This document shows, in pieces, positions 53,070 through 63,212 of a stretch of DNA of 64,000 nucleotides. Under the pieces are notes generated by a model, which did not search any database, was not told the DNA's origin, and saw only the letters and a program-made list of their open reading frames with translations. The position numbers were made by a program, and so were the translations under genes. How positions within the stretch are numbered: position 1 is the stretch's first letter; every line of letters begins with the position of its first letter. The stretch is from Forficula auricularia (lineage: Eukaryota; Arthropoda; Insecta; Dermaptera; Forficulidae): the NCBI GenBank assembly GCA_024734495.1, contig JALMQS010000187.1, positions 20,149,374 through 20,213,373 on the forward strand, in the 5' to 3' direction.

Positions 53070-53935
53070 AATTTTTCTTCTTCTTTATTTCGAAGGCCTT
53101 TAGTCTCTTTCTCTCCGCCTATCCAATCGTCCAGGTTTATATCTTTATTAAAATTGAATTGTAAAAAGTTTTGATTTCATAAATCATGAGATTGAATTTT
53201 TGAGATTGTCAATCCTCAGGGATGAATATTCCGCTTAGCACCAAGACGTTAAGCAAATGTCACTTTCTCCCTTCTAATATTTAAAGTATTTCTACTTTTG
53301 CATGTTTATATCCGGATGTGGACTATAAATAGAATTCCCTCTATGAATGTTGCTATAAATATACTTTTACCGAGTACGGTGAGCTTCATAATTATTAAAA
53401 TTTATTCTGGGATTCCTCTCGCCTTCTCCCTACGAACGGGAAAAAGTAAAATCTCTTCTCTAGCCGCCGTTATAAAGTATTTTTTTTTAAGGGGAGAGGG
53501 CTAGGAGGGTTCCGTAGAAAATCCGACATCGCTCATTGAAATGCCTGTAAGCTCAGGCCGGAGTAATCTCCCTCTTTTATATTCCACATTGACTTCATTC
53601 AATCTTGCAGACGGCCATTAAACGGACCCGACTGCCTCCTCTCTAATGCCCAAACCAATCATTTTAATGGTCATATTTATTTTATTAATCGCTTAATTAC
53701 CTTGTAGAGAGATGTGAAGCAGGTGGCGGGGTCGTGTCAAACTCACGTTATTCATGAAAATTTCTCCTCACGATTAAATTAAAAATTATTTTGGTTCACC
53801 TGAATTATAGGCCTATAAATTAGATACTATTTTTTATATACAAATATTTACATGGGAAACAATTATTTTGTAATGATCCTGAACATTAACTACCCCTATA
53901 ATAATTATTATTTTTATTTAATATCTTATATTATT
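53070..53935. other. Unassigned, base-balanced in part
   Basis: 53200-53760 is less AT-rich than the average here and single-copy in the window. The 68-codon frame at 53298-53504 lacks a motif. It is a candidate region for conserved non-coding or exon sequence that I cannot recognise. Confidence 0.3.
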
Positions 53936-53939
53936 AAAT

Positions 53940-54492
53940 TAGCAATTCTTGTATAAATATACAATCGGTTTCTTGAAAACTCTAACGATTTCGCTAAAAA
54001 TTGGTATACTTACCAAGTCTCATGAGTTTTTAGTCATGTATAAATTTTAATCCGATTGAATTAAAGGAAGGGGGTGTAAATTAGTCATGTCCCAAAATAA
54101 ATATTTTAATAGTTCATATCTCGTCTTCGTCAAGTCGCAGAGCCTTGAAATTTGAAACTTAAGCTATCTAGAGGCTACAAAAAGTACCACAAGATTTTGG
54201 CTAAATTAGAAGTACCTGAAGTTGATGTTTACGTACGTGAGAATTACCCCCTGCGTTTCGCAATCATAAATCTCAGAGCTACGAAATTCGAAACTTAAGC
54301 TCGATATAGGCTAGAAGGGGTACAGCAAGGTTTTGCCATTTACATGAAAAATTTTTCGTTTTTTTTTTATTTTCCCAAAAACCGCACTAACGATTTTTTT
54401 TTTAATTTGTGTAGGTACTTATCAAGGGTCATGAGTTATTAAGCTATTTAGAGGCAACAATTTACCGAGCGGTGCTCCAGGCACTATAATAT
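53940..54492 (+). mobile_element. Decayed Helitron-like relic
   Basis: It ends TTTACCGAGCGGTGCTCCAGGCACT, the same hairpin-plus-tail as copies A-C (loop deleted). The body contains two diverged repeats of CTTGAAATTTGAAACTTAAGCT / CTACGAAATTCGAAACTTAAGC. The 5' end is not found. Confidence 0.45.
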
Positions 54493-55940
54493 AAATTAAT
54501 TTAATTTAATTAATTCTAGAACAGAAATTTCTCACTATTACTAATTTACATATTATAAAAACATATTTAATTATTTTTTTAACTCACTTTTATTTACAAA
54601 ATGAAGTAATAGAAAATACATTTTTCTTTAGTCTTCTAAAAATTTGCTCACTTCTATGATTAAAAATAAGATCGTAGATGTTTTTGCCATCAAATTTAAT
54701 TAAAATAAATTCTTAATCACGTGAGTTATAGGACTACAAACAAATATGTAATCTCTTTTTTAGTGCATTTAGGAATTAAAGTGTCTTTTTTAAAATGTTT
54801 TTTTTTTTGGGTTTTCGTTTTTAAATTTTAGAAGACTTATATTTTCGGGTAGTTGATTTCTCTCACCAATACTTCCGCAGAATTCCAATTGTTTAAGACT
54901 TGGTCCAGGTCATACAAAGGGGCTGGACTTATTGCATCCTCCCTTCTTAATTAAAATCTAGGATTCCATGAAGATTTGATTTCTAAATCAGAAGCAGTTT
55001 AGAGGTAATTCTACCTAGGTTAAAATTAATATTAATTTAATTTTTCTAGAATAGGTACTAGATGAAGTTTCAATTTCGAAATCAGAAACCGTTTAGATGT
55101 ACCACTAACTATTGCTATCATCATTTGAAGACGTCTTCAGAATTAAAACTCCAGTATCTGTTGCGTCAAAGAAGACATTAGAAAATTTTAATTTTAATTT
55201 CCTAATTTCATTATAGGCGGTCTAACTCGAAATTCTGCCAGATCATTAATCTGATCAATAAGGCCCCGAAAAATATTTAGAGGAAGGAATGAATGAGAAA
55301 AGCTTTATGATTTTGTTTTTAGAGAATCGGATGTTGTAGCCTACAATTTGCTGGAACCAGTAAAATGAATGCAAGGAGAGGATTCTGTTGTTTTTTTATA
55401 TAGGTATATTCAATAAAAACTGATAATATTAAATGAACTGAATGCTATGCTATGGTTTAACAATGTACGCCCTGAAATTGGTCAGATTAAAATTTATCGA
55501 AACTTGAAAATTATAATTGAAATTATTTTATTCCATCATAAAACTGCCTCAAACATTTCACACTTTATTCTAATTTGAAGTTAATGAAATGCAAATTACA
55601 GCTACTTTGGCTTGTTAGAGCTAAAATTAATGTTATATAACATTTTAACGGTATAAACAAGATAAGTATAATCCTGAGTGAAGACTTTATTCATAATCGC
55701 ATTAAATGTGTTTCACAGTTTTGGTTTTACTGTCAATCAAAGCATTTTTTCAATTTGCCAATTTTTTATGATTAAGTGGTCAAAAAGTGATTTTTGAGAC
55801 AAAAAAGGGTAGAATTAAATTAAAAAATGTATGCCGAGATTGAATTTAAACATTTTTCAATGAAGATATAGAGAAAAAAATATTATACCCAATTAGGTTA
55901 CGTTGAATCCAGATTTGATTCTTTATTTAGTAGGTACATT
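54493..55940. other. AT-rich DNA, no gene seen
   Basis: No named repeat or coding motif. A diverged direct repeat (TTCTAAATCAGAAGCAGTTTAGA at 54982 and TTTCGAAATCAGAAACCGTTTAGA at 55073) suggests an old local duplication. Confidence 0.35.
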
Positions 55941-55969
55941 GTAAAATATTTCAACCAAATAATTGGGGA

Positions 55970-56095
55970 TATGGGATGCCAGACATTTAGAGAGGTTAAA
56001 CAGCTGGCGGGGGACAGAGTCGAGTGGAGACGGATTGTTGCATCAAACCAGTCTTAGGACTGTATACTCAATGATGATGATGATTGTAAAATAAC
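55970..56095 (+). pseudogene. RTE-like retrotransposon 3' end with (ATG)n tail
   Basis: The last codons read REVKQLAGDRVEWRRIVASNQS and stop, followed at once by GACTGTATACTCAATGATGATGATGATTG. A very short 3' UTR ending in a trinucleotide repeat is characteristic of RTE-clade elements. Only the C-terminus remains. Confidence 0.75.
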
Positions 56096-56480
56096 TCAAA
56101 GTTACTGAAAATTGGTTTGTTTGGGGCCAGTTTTTGATTATTACCAGCCACATCAAAATGCGGTAAAAAGGCTGCGACTAAAAACCATAAATAGATCGAG
56201 GGGCATAAACAAAAGCAGGGATTTGCATGAGGCCATAGTGAAGTGTATTCAATTAGGGAAACCACGGTATGAAAATAAAATCAAAGATATTTAGTCTCGG
56301 TTGTTCAATAAAATTTTTAAAAAACTTTTAAAATCAACAAATAAATTTCATTTTTTAATTAAATTAAATATATCATAAATGTTTAAAGGTTGAGACTAAA
56401 AGGACCTCGTAGAATGGATGGATAATTCTTGTTAAAAGAAAAAAGTCCAGCTTCACAGATGGAGCATTTTCTTTATTTAA
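56096..56480. other. Unassigned
   Basis: Two overlapping 60-65-codon frames on opposite strands (56068-56294) have no motif I recognise. Nothing else is seen. Confidence 0.3.
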
Positions 56481-56489
56481 TTAGTACAA

Positions 56490-56534
56490 ACGAGAGACGT
56501 TTCAGCCGTGACTCACAGCCATCTTCAGTCTACA
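56490..56534 (-). ncRNA. Hammerhead ribozyme, near-complete (type ACGU)
   Basis: On the minus strand AGA / CUGAAGA (56528 down to 56522), stem II GCUGUG-AGU-CACGGC extended by a G-U pair, GAAAC, GUC (56498-56496) and UCU pairing with AGA. The core is intact. It has a different stem II from the other copies, so it is an independent lineage of the same architecture. Confidence 0.7.
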
Positions 56535-56539
56535 ACAAG

Positions 56540-57150
56540 GTAACATGCGAAATGTTTAAGCATAACAATAATAAAATACAATTTCAACAATAATTGTAAC
56601 ATTATTAACCTCACTGTTGTAAATACAAGTGCGTTTTTATACAAAACTCATTTTTAAACATATGACATGCATTTAGGCTCAACCAGTTCATCAAAAATCA
56701 ATTGAAAGATAAGATCAAAAAAAATCAGATTACACAAATAAAAATAAAAATAAAAATAAGGGAAAATGGCTCAGGAAAAAACTCAATATAACAAACAAAA
56801 ACATTGTCAAATCATATTAAATCTATACAATATCTTCTTATAAATATTTTGAGATATTGTTCATCTCCTATTAAATATATCATAATGGACCTCTTTAAAA
56901 ACTGGAGTATTAAACCAAACCCAAACAAATCTGAGGCTATTTTATTCACAAACAAATACAAATAATGACGCTAAGCCACTAGTTTAATTATTTTAATTGG
57001 CATCGATTTTTTTTCGAATGCCAAAAAATGGCTATTTATATAAAGGGAGAAGAGGGGGAGAAAAATGTAATTTTCACATATATGCCTACTGTGGCGAAAT
57101 TGACATTTCGTCGTATGGTCAAGTTAAAAAGAATATAACTAAACCTTTTA
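56540..57150. other. AT-rich DNA, possible ribozyme-element body
   Basis: Upstream of the minus-strand ribozyme, no PLE coding motif was found in any frame. The + frame at 56997-57359 runs into the Helitron-like element and is not a gene. Confidence 0.35.
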
Positions 57151-57151
57151 A

Positions 57152-58132
57152 TCTACTCTTATTAAACGAGCAAAAATTGTATATTTATTTATTTATATAT
57201 ATATTTATTTATTTGTATCTTGGTTCTATTTTGAAAACGGCCCTACCGATTTTGATGAAACAAAATCTATTAACAAGTTTTGATGATGAAAAAACGATCT
57301 GGCTAGGTCTGGACCTCATCAAAGATTTTTTCTTAATTAAAGTAGTTATTGATAGATGACAATCTCAAAAAAAAAAATGACTCGCCGGATGCCAGATTAG
57401 AACCTGAGACCTCTTGAATCAGAGGCAAACACTTTACCACTGGACTATAGAACTATTTTAAATATCTTTGCTTTTTACTTTTACTAAAATTAATATTTTT
57501 GAATTTGACTTTATTATAAGTGTGGAAATAATTGAATATATTATATATAGCTATGTATTTAATAAATAGAATTCATTGAATAAATTGCGGCGAGGCAAAT
57601 TTGAAATATGTATAATTGAATTAAGCTGAAAGAAAGACAACAATTAATTTTAAATCCAGAAACATTAAATATATTAATAATTATTCCTTGGCCACCCCCC
57701 CCAACTCTTCTAATTAAAATTAAATATTCAATTCACTTTTCTCCGGGCAATTATCCTTGAAATTTTCTTCCCGAGACGCACATATTTTTTTTAATTTTAT
57801 GTTTTTATTTCAGATCCTATACGATTATTTTTTTTATTATTATTTTCCTATTTATTTTTTTATAATGTTAATCAATATGAACGAATGTGGGCAAATTGGT
57901 GTACGAGTAAACAAATATACACATAATATGTGGAGCACTAGAAAGATAGAAGTACAAAAACTGGATGGGGGGTGGGGATGGATGTGGGGGTGCAGGAGGT
58001 GGGGTGCAGTTGGGGGGATCCGGGGGTGGGAGGCGCAGTTGTGGTGGGGTGGGGCGGAGTGGGGGTGCAGTGGTGGGGGCGAGGTGTGTTGGGTCAGGGG
58101 TTACCGTGCATCGCTCGGTGCCTCCAGGTACT
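57152..58132 (+). mobile_element. Helitron-like element, copy C
   Basis: TCTACTCTTATTAAACGAGC start, ACCGATTTTGATGAAAC block, G-rich tract at 57965-58100, and hairpin ACCG-TGCATCGCT-CGGT with GCCTCCAGGTACT end. The 142-codon and opposite 95-codon frames over the G-rich tract are compositional. It uniquely contains a tRNA-like sequence. Confidence 0.65.
57375..57450 (-). tRNA. tRNA-like sequence (pseudogene or SINE head)
   Basis: On the minus strand TATAGTCCAGTGGTAAAGTG resembles an A-box/D-arm, CCTCTGATTCAAGAGG an anticodon arm with TTC (Glu) or a shifted reading, and CAGGTTCTAATCTGG a B-box/T-arm. T11 follows closely, a good Pol III terminator. The 5' and 3' ends do not form an acceptor stem and the anticodon loop is irregular, so a functional tRNA is unlikely. 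Confidence 0.45.
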
Positions 58133-59273
58133 TTATTATTAAATCCGTAGGTCACACAGATTGGCGCGGTCCTATACGGAGGTAATCAAAAACTAAGCTG
58201 GAAAGATTTGTTAAATTGTAACTTGTAAATACGAGTCTTTGGAATATCAGGTAGCGACTTTGTTCTCATACAAGAGTCTGGTGGTCAATGAAAAATGACC
58301 CTCGATAGCCCTTGGGAACACCTTCTTCTCCTAAATAGATTCTCTGTAATTTTTCTAAAAGCGATACCCAAGGGTAATCTTAGGTCAAGTGCTCCCCTAA
58401 CGATAGCAGCAAATTGCTACTAAGAACCATTTGCGCTTTTTGTGATAATGAGGTGCAACCTTTTTTTGGGTAAACTAATTTCGTAGCCTCTTGAATTTTA
58501 ATAGGCTGTTCTTGAAAATGAGATAGGTGCTTATAAATCATTTTGAATTTAGCGAAGAGTTGATAATAGACTATTTATACGAGAGCAGAAGGCCCACTTG
58601 AATTCTTATAAAAACAAATTAATACTATTAGTTACCATTAGTTCGATCTATAAATTTGCTAATCATTTCCAAAAATAGTTTTCAAATATATATATATTCA
58701 AATTCACGAGGTAAAAGTAATATAAAAAAATGTATTAAATTCCATAAGATTCAAATTAAATTATTTAGTCAAAATCAGATCAGATTTTTAAGAATTAATA
58801 AGATAATATCTGTATGGCTTTACCATACAGAAATTATGACGTCGATCGATTTTTTAAATTTAATTTGGGTATGTATATTAATCAATATTTCTGCCAAGAT
58901 ATCTCACACTTAGAAATGCACCCTAAAAATCTAACTATAGCTATTAATCTCATTGGTAAAGCACTAACTATAAAATTTATTTTTGAAAATTTTATAGATT
59001 TTTGAGTTACATATAGGTATCCTAGAACAGAAAATTTGAATGCAGAGATATTTCATGACTCAGACTTTGAGAATGATGAAAAATAAAGAGCTAAAAAATC
59101 TTAATTATGTTAACACAAAAACAATATTCACCATGCTAAATATGGTAAAATAAAAAAAATCAAATATTATTGCCTATTTTAGAGAAAACAAAGAATTTTT
59201 ATTTGAGAAGATATTTTTGCATTTAAGATTTAGAGCAAAATGTAAATCTCATGTTTTTCTTTTATGAATGATT
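58133..59273. other. Unassigned, no gene seen
   Basis: 58140-58460 is base-balanced but has no motif. The AT-rich frames at 58656-59005 are unsupported. Confidence 0.35.
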
Positions 59274-59281
59274 CTTATACA

Positions 59282-59811
59282 CAGGGGCGGATCTATATAT
59301 GTACTTTTGAGGCTGCAGCCCATGCCCCCGTGGATATAAAATGCCCCCAGCAATATTTTATTGTCCTAATTTTTTCCTATACCGTATAGATACATCATTA
59401 TCGCGGTTTTCTAACGCTCAGCACCCCTTCGCTGTCAAATTGGATAAAAGTCGAACAAGCGCTTTCGCCAACTCTTTTATCCCTATGACATCCAGAGACT
59501 GGAACTCGCTCCCTGCCACCATCTTTCCCGCGACTTATAACCTTCAGCTATTTAAGACCCGTATCCACAGATACCTTCGACCCCCGCCCAACCCATAAAA
59601 TTCTTTCTTCTTCTTTTCACGATGGAGGGGCCAACCCAGGCCTTTAGGGGTTGCACATTTTTTGTGTAACTCCTTCTCTCATCATTATCATAAAAGAAAA
59701 AAAATTATAGAAAACATTTTTTTGACAAAATAGCAATTAGTTTGATTAATTAGGTATATGCCCCCATGTAAGTGTTACCCTAGGGCCCCACAAATTTACG
59801 GTCCGCCCCTG
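59282..59811. mobile_element. hAT-type MITE hosting a retrotransposon tail
   Basis: CAGGGGCGGATCTATA at the left and TTACGGTCCGCCCCTG at the right, with a perfect 8-bp duplication CTTATACA (59274-59281 and 59812-59819). The parts next to the TIRs (ATGCCCCC near 59340 and 59759) belong to the MITE; the middle is the non-LTR fragment. Confidence 0.88.
59341..59705 (+). pseudogene. Non-LTR retrotransposon RT C-terminus plus 3' UTR
   Basis: The frame ends HPFAVKLDKSRTSAFANSF, IPMTSRDWNSLPATIFPATY, NLQLFKTRIHRYL and stops at 59598. This is the conserved closing segment of Jockey/CR1-like reverse transcriptases. The 3' UTR (CACGATGGAGGGGCCAACCC, TCCTTCTCTCATCATTATCA) and an A-rich tail follow. It is the best-preserved of the relics at 1105 and 7340 and anchors the tails at 40362 and 51217. 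5'-truncated. Confidence 0.8.
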
Positions 59812-59819
59812 CTTATACA

Positions 59820-60310
59820 TAATTTAATAGCAAAAGTTCGATTACAAAAAAAAAAATCCACTTAAAAACAATCCAAGCCCTATCTGAATTTCGCGATTTT
59901 ACCGAAGCATATAAAATTCGAATAAACAAGAAAAAAATCAATATATCATCAATGTCTACTAATGAATTCACTACTTCATTAAATATTTTTTTAGTTCTTT
60001 ATTTTTCATCATTCCCTCACTCAAGAAATATATCTGTGGTCAAAATTACTGTTCTAGAATATTAAATAAAAATTTCAAAAATACATTTTATAACTAGTAC
60101 TTTTTTCAATGAGATTAAGAGCTAGTTATAGATTGATTTAGAATATATATAAATTGTGAATCAAGTTTCAAAGACAATTAAATATCACCTAAATAAAGTA
60201 TTAAAACTTATTCGTAGATAGGAAATTTTAGTAAAATAATTCATTTCGAAAGGAGGGTTTAATGCACAAAAAAAATAACAAAAAGTTGATTTTTACAGGA
60301 ATAGTTTCTT
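59820..60310. other. AT-rich DNA
   Basis: No repeat or gene recognised, apart from GTTGATTTTTACAGGAATAG at 60286, which recurs at 61871. Confidence 0.35.
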
Positions 60311-60422
60311 TTTTACTTATGGAAAGTGGTGTAGGTTTTAGGTGAAACATGATGTTAGTTAATAGAGTAAAGGGTGTGTAGTTTCACAGTGAATGAAATA
60401 AAACTCAAAGAGGTTTATACAA

Positions 60423-60461
60423 ACTCAATATATTTCGGATTATTAGTCCATCATCAGGAGT
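60423..60461 (-). ncRNA. Hammerhead ribozyme (type AUA/AUU) of the Penelope-like element
   Basis: On the minus strand ACUC / CUGAUGA / GGA-CUAAUAA-UCC / GAAA / UAUAU / U / GAGU. Stem I ACUC-GAGU has four pairs. Stem II is only three pairs. The base before the cleavage point reads U here and A at 38163, so this copy may be slow or dead. Confidence 0.65.
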
Positions 60462-61012
60462 TTACAAGACAATACTAATAATAATTGAACGAGTGGTCGC
60501 CATTCTTGACATTCAAATCATGGTTACCAATATAACAAAATATAACATTCAAATCTTACACAAGAAAAACACCAATGAAAATTTAAAATTTAAAAAATTT
60601 AAAAAATTGTTTTACAAAGATTTTTCTTTTTTAATTATAAAATATATAAATGTAAATATAAGAAATCTAAGTAAATATGAATATTAATATAAATAAAAAT
60701 TACAAGTATAAATATAAAGTCTTTTTAGAATTAAATTAGAAAGTAAAATTACAAATTTAAGTCATAGACACAAAATTAATTATAAATATCAGTTTACAAA
60801 TAAGCCTAAATAACATATAGAGATGAAGAATTAAGATAAAATATAATAGGGATAAATTAGATGAGATAAATTACAATATACAACAATTTTTGTGGTTATC
60901 TCATATATCAAAATGTCATTTATTTCAAAGACTGAAGGCGCGTGATTTGAATTTAATTTTGATTGTAATTTGGGAAATAGTATATATTTGAGAGAGACTG
61001 AGGTTAAGTTTT

Positions 61013-61665
61013 TTAATTTTTGTTAATTAGTAGATCTATTATTGTGGAATTTCTAATGTCCTGCTGGTTATTGAGAATTTTATCTTTTTCAATTATAGCT
61101 TTCTTAATTTCGGTTGATTCTAACAGGTCTAGTTTTCGGCTTTTAGAGGCGAAGTGTAGTGGTATAGGATTTTGGGGTGAAGGTGAGTGATTGTTTTCAA
61201 TAAGGTGGTCTGCGAAGGCGGAGGTTGGATCACTCTGTATGGTGTCTGATTGCAACTTTCTTAACGAACTCAAATGTTCTTTATACCGGGTTTTGAAAGT
61301 TCTGCCCGTCTGACCAATATAAAACGAGTCGCAGTCTTGACATTCAAGTTTATAAACACCAGATTTCTCCTTTGGGTCAATTTTATCAAGTTTATTATTA
61401 ACTAATATAGATGACAGGTTAAAGTTGTTATATAGTGCTGGGGTGATACCCTGTTTGTGTAAAAAAGTGACTATTGGTCTATTAAATTGATCAGAGATGA
61501 AGGGAAGTTTTCTATAAATTTTGTCTGTTTGAGGGGAGGTGGTTCAATTAGGGCCAGGGTTTTTCTAAATGTTAGTTTTCGGAGGATATTTTTTATTATG
61601 CTTGAGGGATAGCCGTTGTTTCTTAAAGTAATAAAGAATAACTCTACAAAATCTGATCAAGATCG
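61013..61665 (-). pseudogene. Penelope RT C-terminus and GIY-YIG endonuclease
   Basis: From the 5' side: LRNNGYPSSIIKNILRKL, the RT-to-endonuclease linker with its NGYP motif; then KIYRKLPFISDQFNRPI; then the GIY-YIG domain GVYKLECQDCDSFYIGQTGR followed by TFKTRYKEHL. The CxxC before YIG and the later histidines (KEH, DHLIENNH) fit the zinc-binding CCHH of Penelope endonucleases, which nick target DNA for priming. A one-base frameshift near 61525 and loss of all RT motifs upstream make it a pseudogene. The downstream ~85 codons are intact to the stop at 61013. Confidence 0.85.
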
Positions 61666-62000
61666 GAGAGAGTTTTAATTTTTTTCCCTACTCACATTTT
61701 GGATATTTGAGGAGGGGGGGTCGGATTACAAAAAATCTTGAAATTATTTTTTAGATATTTGCAAATAAATAATCCACAGTTTTCTAAAGAGTAAATGTAC
61801 TAAAAAGATAAAAAATTTATAATTTGCCCCCCCCCCCCCTCCATCGCCCCCATACAGTCAATTTTGATAGTTGATTTTTACAGGAATAGTTTCTTAAAGT
61901 AACAAAGAATAACTCTTAAAAATTTGATCAAGATAGGAGAGAGTTTTAATTTTTTCCCCCACTCACATTTTGGATAGTTGGGAGTCGAATTTCAAAAAAT
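61618..62000. repeat. Direct duplication across the Penelope truncation point
   Basis: TTTCTTAAAGTAATAAAGAATAACTCT with GGAGAGAGTTTTAATTTTTT at 61619-61715 recurs at 61891-61985. Between them is a C-run (61827-61839). The first copy ends in PLE coding sequence (residues VELFFITLR), so part of the coding sequence was duplicated or the sequence was joined by recombination at this word. Confidence 0.6.
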
Positions 62001-63155
62001 TAGATATTTTAATTTAGCATTTTTATAAGTAAAAAGCAAGTAGATATTTTATCGTCCTTAAGAGATATCGCATAATCAGTGAAAACACACTTTGCCCACT
62101 TTGACCCTCTTAGGAATCGAATTTCAAAAAATTCTTTCTTAGTGAGCTCCTATGTCATAGATGTAATATCCTCTCCAAATTGCATGTTTCTATGTCCAGT
62201 GGTTCTGGCTGTTTTGATGATGAGTGAGTGAGTGTATCGGGCAAAGAATTATATATATATATATATAAGATAAAGGGTATGTATACTTTTATCTATGACA
62301 AAGGCTTTGAATGTTCTATGATCTTTGGATAGCTCTTAAGAACTAAGAGTTTGCTATATGCAGTCGCTAGAGAGCGCTTTTTCTATATACGGTAGCATTC
62401 CACTCTATATTACTCTATGATTTAGGAGTTGCGGGAGCGGCAGCAAATTCAAGCTTGAAGGCTATGAACATAGAAGGTAAGAGAACTTCACATTCTGATA
62501 TTTATTTAAGAATTCATTATTTATTATAAAATTAAATATATCTCAATATAAATAAAACATTCGAACTTGTTTTCATAGAATTTTTTTGAATTTAAGTACG
62601 CAAGAAACAAGACTTTATAAATTGGATCTACTTTAAATAACCATCAGCTTTTCAGACGATCGCTTATTGAAAAACAACTGTGTTATTAACTTGGATGATC
62701 ATTTCTCAAAGTGTGCTTTGAACACGCCAAGGCCGGCGCCAATTTTTTATTATAGTTATAATAAATTTACAATAATTACATAAATCGTTATGACTCTCAA
62801 TCACCATCTATTCTACCTAATAGATGCATATGTATATAATTTTTTTATTTGCTTATTAATAATTAATACAAGATTATTAATTACATAGAACAGACATGCA
62901 AGTCATTTAATTATGAAGTTTCGAAATGATATAATTAACTCATAGACAGAGAAAGTGTGAAAAATATATCCAATTTCGTTAAATCAAACCATGACCTTAA
63001 AACAAGATAATCGCTTGTAGGCCGTTTATTTTTTAAAAATAAAATTCTAATTTATAATTATGTAGCTATTTATAAATAGCCTTCAATATTTATGAAGTGT
63101 AAAAATACTCAGCTATAATTTTTAAAGTGTGCCTAGGAAGTATTTGTAATTAAAT
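62001..63155. other. Unassigned; contains a TA microsatellite
   Basis: (TA)n at 62250-62268. The block at 62060-62230 (CGAATTTCAAAAAATTC, GAGTGAGTGAGTGTATCGG) repeats words from 61982 and looks transposon-derived. No gene seen. Confidence 0.35.
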
Positions 63156-63159
63156 AAAA

Positions 63160-63212
63160 AGTTTTTTTGCCGAGAGTAGCAGAATTTTTATAAATTGAAG
63201 GAGATAATAAAA
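63160..63212 (+). repeat. Module GCCGAGAGTAGCAGAATTTTTATA
   Basis: TTGCCGAGAGTAGCAGAATT and AATTGAAGGAGATAATAAAA match 46812-46860, the leader of the ribozyme composite; the ribozyme part is absent here. Confidence 0.6.

Larger units (their letters stand above)
60311..61665 (-). mobile_element. Penelope-like element, 5'-truncated
   Basis: On the minus strand the order is RT-thumb and GIY-YIG coding relic (61665-61013), an AT-rich 3' region, a hammerhead (60461-60423) and the family Z tail TTTCACCTAAAACCTACACC (about 60352-60333). The coding-to-ribozyme distance is about 550 bp. The tail ties this element to the non-coding family Z copies at 7.6, 38, 40 and 47 kb. The upstream break is at a sequence duplicated at 61893-62000. 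Confidence 0.75.

Noticed and set aside
57757..58185. 142-codon glycine/tryptophan-rich frame and opposite proline-rich frame
   Set aside because: They cover the G-rich tract of a Helitron-like element, where stops are rare by composition; copies A and B have the tract with different frames.
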